Shown in pieces: positions 60,316-64,000 of a stretch of 64,000 nt of DNA. The first letter of the stretch is position 1. Every line of letters starts with the position of its first letter. The position numbers were made by a program, and so were the translations under genes. Under the pieces are notes generated by a model, which was not told the DNA's origin, ran no database searches, and saw only the letters and a program-made list of their open reading frames with translations. Source of the stretch: Prescottella agglutinans (GTDB lineage Bacteria; Actinomycetota; Actinomycetes; Mycobacteriales; Mycobacteriaceae); the NCBI RefSeq assembly GCF_004011865.1, contig NZ_RKLP01000013.1, forward strand, positions 143,467 through 207,466, written 5' to 3'.

Positions 60316-61515
60316 ATGGCGTTCTACCGACAGCTCGGCAATATCCCGCCGAAGCGTCACACCCAGCACCGGGACGAGGATGGCCAGCTCTACTTCGAGG
60401 AGCTGATGGGCGAGGAGGGCTTCTCCTCCGACTCGTCGCTGCTGTACCACCGCCACATCCCGTCGGCCATCGTCGACGCGACCGTGTGGGAACTGCGCGA
60501 CCAGACCACCACCCCGAACCACCCGCTCAAGCCGCGGCACCTCAAGCTGCACGACCTCTTCCCGGAGGAGTCGTGGGCCGAGACCGACGTGGTCACCGGG
60601 CGCCGGCTCATCCTCGGCAACGCCGACGTGCGCATCTCGTACGTGGTGTCCGCCAAGGAGTCGCCGCTGTACCGCAACTCGCTCGGTGACGAGATGGTCT
60701 ACGTCGAGTCCGGCGAGGCGATCGTCGAGACCGTGTTCGGCGCGCTGCACGCCCGCCAGGGCGACTACGTCCTGATTCCGATGTCGACCACCCACCGCTG
60801 GGTACCGCAGGGTTCGGAGCCGTTGCGCGCGTACGCAATCGAGGCGAACAGCCACATCGTTCCGCCCAAGCGCTACCTGTCGAAGTTCGGCCAGTTCCTC
60901 GAGCACGCGCCGTTCTGCGAGCGCGACCTGCACGGCCCCGCCGAACCGCTCGTGGCCGAGGGCACCGACGTCGAGGTGCTGGTCAAGCACCGCGCCGGCG
61001 GAGAGATCGTCGGCACCCGGATGGTGTACCCGAACCACCCGTTCGACGTTGTCGGCTGGGACGGCTGCCTGTACCCGTACACCTTCAACATTTCCGACTA
61101 CGAGCCCATCACGGGCCGCGTGCACCAGCCGCCGCCGGCGCACCAGGCGTTCGAGGGCAACAACTTCGTCATCTGCAACTTCGTGCCCCGCAAGGTCGAC
61201 TACCACCCGCTGTCGATCCCGGTGCCGTACTACCACTCGAACGTGGACTCCGACGAGATCATGTTCTACTGCGGCGGCGACTACGAGGCCCGCAAGGGCT
61301 CGGGCATCGGCCAGGGCTCGATCTCGGTCCACCCCGGTGGTCACGCGCACGGCCCACAGCCGGGAGCGTACGAGCGCAGCATCGGCGTCGAGTTCTTCGA
61401 CGAGCTGGCCGTCATGGTCGACACCTTCCGCCCGCTCGAGCTCGGTGAGGGCGCGCTGGCGTGCGAGGACGAGGCCTACCCGTGGTCCTGGTCCGGGCGG
61501 GGGCCGAACAAGTGA
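60316..61515 (+). CDS. hmgA: Homogentisate 1,2-dioxygenase
   Basis: A 399-residue cupin-type Fe(II) enzyme that opens the ring of homogentisate to maleylacetoacetate. Landmarks: LGNIPPKRHTQHRDEDGQLY at the start, VYVESGEAIVETVFGALHAR in the N-terminal cupin, and HPGGHAHGPQPGAYERSIGV followed by FFDELAVMVDTFRPLELGEG near the C-terminus, with iron ligands in the His/Glu-rich core. ATG with AGGAGGGCC upstream. First gene of an operon in which every junction overlaps by 4 bases. Confidence 0.95.
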   Translation: MAFYRQLGNIPPKRHTQHRDEDGQLYFEELMGEEGFSSDSSLLYHRHIPSAIVDATVWELRDQTTTPNHPLKPRHLKLHDLFPEESWAETDVVTGRRLILGNADVRISYVVSAKESPLYRNSLGDEMVYVESGEAIVETVFGALHARQGDYVLIPMSTTHRWVPQGSEPLRAYAIEANSHIVPPKRYLSKFGQFLEHAPFCERDLHGPAEPLVAEGTDVEVLVKHRAGGEIVGTRMVYPNHPFDVVGWDGCLYPYTFNISDYEPITGRVHQPPPAHQAFEGNNFVICNFVPRKVDYHPLSIPVPYYHSNVDSDEIMFYCGGDYEARKGSGIGQGSISVHPGGHAHGPQPGAYERSIGVEFFDELAVMVDTFRPLELGEGALACEDEAYPWSWSGRGPNK

Positions 61516-62423
61516 CCATCTCGCCGCTGCTGACGGGTCTGTGCGACGACGCGGCGCTGTTTCCCCCGGGGAACGCGCCGATGGACGCCGCGGTGCCCGC
61601 GCACCTCGCCCACGAGCGCAGTGACCATGCGGCGCTCGTCGGCCCGTTCGTGTTCCCCGCGCCGCGTCTCGGTGAGCTGCCCGCCATCGTCGCGGAGCAG
61701 GACGGCGAGCTCGAACTGAGCCTGACCGTGCCGGCCGGCACCGCGGCCGTCCCGGCGGCGCTCGAGCAGCTGCGCTCCATCGACGGCGCGAAGCTCGTCG
61801 CGATGGAGATCGGCGTTCCCGAGGGGCAGACGGTGGAGGAGCTGTTCGCCGCCCTCGGTGAGATCGCCTCGGCCGCACCGGGTGTCGACATCTTCGTCGA
61901 GGTCCCGCGCGACGACCGGCGTCCCGAGATCCTCGCCCGACTGGCCGGAACGGCGTACGCGGCGAAGTTCCGTACCGGTGGCATCGTCGCCGCCGCGTAC
62001 CCGGACGAGGCCGAACTGGCCGCCGCGATCCACACTGTGGTCGGCGCGGGTGTGCGGTTCAAGGCGACCGCCGGCCTGCACCATGCGGTGCGGAACACGG
62101 ACCCGGACACGGGATTCGAACAGCACGGCTTCCTCAACGTCATGCTTGCCGCCCACCGGGCAGCGAGCGGCGCGAGCGTCGACGAGATCGTCACGACGCT
62201 GGCGGATCGTGACGGGAAGCATCTGGCAGCCGAACTGGACGGGCTGTCGGCCGAGGCGGTGGACGCGCTGCGCGCGAACTTCCTGTCCTTCGGCACCTGC
62301 AGCATCACCGACCCGCTGACCGAACTGGTCGGCCTCGGACTGGTGCCCTCAGCATCCACCGAACTCTCCGCGCCTACGGGTTCGGTGGATTTCAACTCGA
62401 TCGACGAAGGACCCCGCGCATGA
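61512..62423 (+). CDS. Conserved unknown protein of the homogentisate operon
   Basis: A 303-residue soluble protein with no named domain recognised. It has an alpha/beta character: repeated strand-helix units such as KLVAMEIGVPEGQTVEELFA, VDIFVEVPRDDRRPEILARL and FKATAGLHHAVRNTDPDTGF, the last with two His. A TIM-barrel fold is possible. GTG start overlaps the hmgA stop (GTGA) and its stop overlaps fahA (ATGA). In that position the missing maleylacetoacetate isomerase step would fit, but there is no sequence evidence for it. Confidence 0.8.
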   Translation: MTISPLLTGLCDDAALFPPGNAPMDAAVPAHLAHERSDHAALVGPFVFPAPRLGELPAIVAEQDGELELSLTVPAGTAAVPAALEQLRSIDGAKLVAMEIGVPEGQTVEELFAALGEIASAAPGVDIFVEVPRDDRRPEILARLAGTAYAAKFRTGGIVAAAYPDEAELAAAIHTVVGAGVRFKATAGLHHAVRNTDPDTGFEQHGFLNVMLAAHRAASGASVDEIVTTLADRDGKHLAAELDGLSAEAVDALRANFLSFGTCSITDPLTELVGLGLVPSASTELSAPTGSVDFNSIDEGPRA

Positions 62424-63604
62424 CCGTCATCTCGATTCCTGCCGATTCCCTGTTCGGTATCGACAACCTGCCCTACGGCGTGTTCTCGACGTCCGACGCG
62501 GGCCCGCGGGTCGGCGTGCGCGTCGGCGACAGCGTCGTCGATCTCGCGAAGGTGCTCGGCGACGACATCTTCGCCCAGCCGACGCTCAACGCGTTCATGG
62601 CCGAGGGCCGTGACCGTTGGATCGAGGTTCGCGCGCAGATCACCGAACTGGTCTCCGGCGAGATCGCCGACGACGCGGTGTTCTCCGTCGACGACGTCAC
62701 GATGCACCTGCCGATCGCGGTCGCGGACTACGTCGACTTCTACGCGTCGGAGAACCACGCCACCAACCTCGGCCGGCTGTTCCGTCCGGATTCGGCTGCG
62801 CTGATGCCGAACTGGAAGCACCTGCCGGTCGGCTACCACGGTCGCTCGAGCACCGTGGTGGTGTCGGGCACCGACATCGTCCGGCCGTGCGGACAGCGCA
62901 AGGCGCCGGCCGACGCGGCCCCCACGTTCGGTCCGTCGACCCGTCTCGACATCGAGGCCGAGATGGGCTTCATCGTCGGCGTGGGTTCGCCGATGGGTTC
63001 CTCGATCACCCCGGACCAGTTCGCCGAGCACTGCTTCGGCGCCGTGATCCTCAACGACTGGTCGGCCCGCGACATCCAGGCGTGGGAGTACGTCCCGCTG
63101 GGCCCGAACCTCGGCAAGAGCTTCGCGACGTCCATCTCCGCGTGGGTCGTTCCGCTGCTGGCGCTCGAGGCGGCCCGCGTCGACACCCCGGTGCAGGATC
63201 CGACCCCGCTGCCGTACCTGCAGGGCGAGGAGAAGTGGGGCCTGGACATCGATCTCGCGGTCGAGTGGAACGGCGACATCGTCTCCCGTCCGCCCTACGC
63301 GCAGATGTACTGGTCGCCGGCGCAGATGCTGGCGCACACCACCGTCAACGGTGCGGCGGCCAGCACGGGTGACCTGTTCGGTTCCGGCACCATCTCGGGT
63401 CCGGAGAAGGCTCAACGAGGTGCCTTCATCGAACTGACCTGGGGTGGAGCCGAACCCGTCGAGGTCGCCGGCGAGCAGCGCACGTTCATCCAGGACGGCG
63501 ACGAGGTCTCGATCTCCGCGACCGCGCCCGGCGCGAACGGCGGACGCATCGGCTTCGGCGAGGTCCGCGGCCGCATCCTGCCCGCCACCGGTGATGTCCG
63601 ATGA
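62420..63604 (+). CDS. fahA: Fumarylacetoacetase
   Basis: A 394-residue FAH-superfamily hydrolase that splits fumarylacetoacetate into fumarate and acetoacetate. It has an N-terminal SH3-like domain (to about 110) and a C-terminal FAH domain. The metal site is seen in [26 protein letters not shown] and [38 protein letters not shown] is a late family motif. Length fits fungal/bacterial fumarylacetoacetases rather than short FAH isomerases. Confidence 0.93.
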   Translation: MTVISIPADSLFGIDNLPYGVFSTSDAGPRVGVRVGDSVVDLAKVLGDDIFAQPTLNAFMAEGRDRWIEVRAQITELVSGEIADDAVFSVDDVTMHLPIAVADYVDFYASENHATNLGRLFRPDSAALMPNWKHLPVGYHGRSSTVVVSGTDIVRPCGQRKAPADAAPTFGPSTRLDIEAEMGFIVGVGSPMGSSITPDQFAEHCFGAVILNDWSARDIQAWEYVPLGPNLGKSFATSISAWVVPLLALEAARVDTPVQDPTPLPYLQGEEKWGLDIDLAVEWNGDIVSRPPYAQMYWSPAQMLAHTTVNGAAASTGDLFGSGTISGPEKAQRGAFIELTWGGAEPVEVAGEQRTFIQDGDEVSISATAPGANGGRIGFGEVRGRILPATGDVR

Positions 63605-64000
63605 GCAAGGTCTTCGCGACCGCGGCGGACGCCGTCGCGGACATCGCCGACGGGTCGTCGCTGGCGGTCGGTGGTTTCGGGTTGTGCGGGATCCCGACCG
63701 AGTTGATCGGTGCGTTGGCGGCGCGGGGTGTGTCGGGTCTCGAGGTGTTCTCGAACAACTGTGGTGTCGACGAGTGGGGTCTGGGGATCTTGTTGTCGGC
63801 CGGGCAGATCCGTCGGGTGACGGCGTCGTATGTGGGTGAGAACAAGGAGTTCGCGCGGCAGTACCTGTCGGGTGAGCTCGAGGTGGAGCTGACCCCGCAG
63901 GGCACGTTGGCGGAGCGGATGCGGGCGGGTGGTGCGGGTATCCCGGCGTTCTACACGCCGGCCGGTGTCGGCACCCCGGTGTCGGAGGGTGGTCTGCCGT
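63601..64000 (+). CDS. scoA: 3-oxoacid CoA-transferase subunit A (partial, runs off window)
   Basis: The first 133 residues of a CoA-transferase family I alpha subunit: [20 protein letters not shown] and [20 protein letters not shown], then [20 protein letters not shown] and [11 protein letters not shown]. It moves CoA from succinyl-CoA to an oxoacid; after FahA the obvious substrate is acetoacetate. A 4-base overlap with fahA. A paralogous use with 3-oxoadipate (PcaI) cannot be excluded. From about codon 24 the codon choice changes to GGT, TTG, GTG and TCG, unlike its neighbours. Confidence 0.85.
   Translation, partial: MSKVFATAADAVADIADGSSLAVGGFGLCGIPTELIGALAARGVSGLEVFSNNCGVDEWGLGILLSAGQIRRVTASYVGENKEFARQYLSGELEVELTPQGTLAERMRAGGAGIPAFYTPAGVGTPVSEGGLP

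Overview
The window is high-GC DNA with dense, often overlapping genes, GTG starts and start/stop overlaps. The gene content points to a mycolic-acid actinobacterium, most likely Rhodococcus or a close Nocardiaceae relative. The evidence is a WS/DGAT-type acyltransferase, a mycofactocin-type SDR, a secreted tyrosine phosphatase, a self-sufficient CYP116B P450 closely resembling P450RhF, a conservon-type signalling operon, and actinobacterial homogentisate genes. The genus is an inference from family resemblance. No IS element, prophage, CRISPR array or rRNA was seen; one initiator tRNA is present.

Layout. 1-8.4 kb: housekeeping and miscellaneous genes (phosphodiesterase, tyrosine phosphatase, kinase-like protein, TetR plus lipase-type hydrolase with two operators, LON-domain protein, tRNA-fMet with a strong terminator, mycofactocin-type SDR). 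8.5-12.7 kb: hpd, then an AT-richer patch holding five very short Arg/His/Cys-free hydrophobic peptide genes, then a WS/DGAT. 12.8-19.1 kb: a universal stress protein and Lrp regulator, then a seven-gene DNA-alkylation-repair operon with its own sigma factor (two methyltransferases, a 2OG oxygenase, a free-standing Ada zinc domain, AlkB, AlkA). 19.1-23.3 kb: a four-gene conservon flanked by 48-bp direct repeats that each carry the alkA/katA junction, so it appears inserted there. 23.3-37.8 kb: catalase, MMPL transporter, a MerR-type regulator (apparently CTG-started) with an erythromycin-esterase-like gene, a CNNM-type membrane protein, a GAF-ANTAR protein, a family-A DNA polymerase-like protein, an acyl-CoA dehydrogenase and a LysR regulator.

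38-58 kb is a catabolic region: three MHS-type transporters, a truncated MFS gene, an FAD aromatic hydroxylase, two IclR regulators, two NTF2-like proteins, two SDRs, an FAD dehydrogenase, an alpha/beta hydrolase and the P450-reductase fusion. The natural substrate cannot be read from sequence. It is interrupted by lepB and an NfeD/flotillin pair. 59.4-64 kb is the tyrosine/homogentisate end-pathway: a MarR regulator and, downstream, hmgA - unknown protein - fahA - CoA-transferase subunit A, all overlapping by 4 bases. A 24-bp operator (GAAACTAGTT-N8-TACTAA) stands in front of both the marR gene and hmgA. With hpd at 8.5 kb the set covers 4-hydroxyphenylpyruvate to fumarate plus acetoacetate, with the CoA-transferase activating acetoacetate.

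Most notable: (1) the cluster of five Arg-free micro-proteins, which resemble corynebacterial PorA/PorH-type channel peptides in character; (2) the sigma-factor-containing alkylation-repair operon with a split Ada; (3) the conservon insertion scar; (4) the shared MarR/hmgA operator; (5) promoters and operators that can be read directly at the P450 and NTF2/SDR operons.
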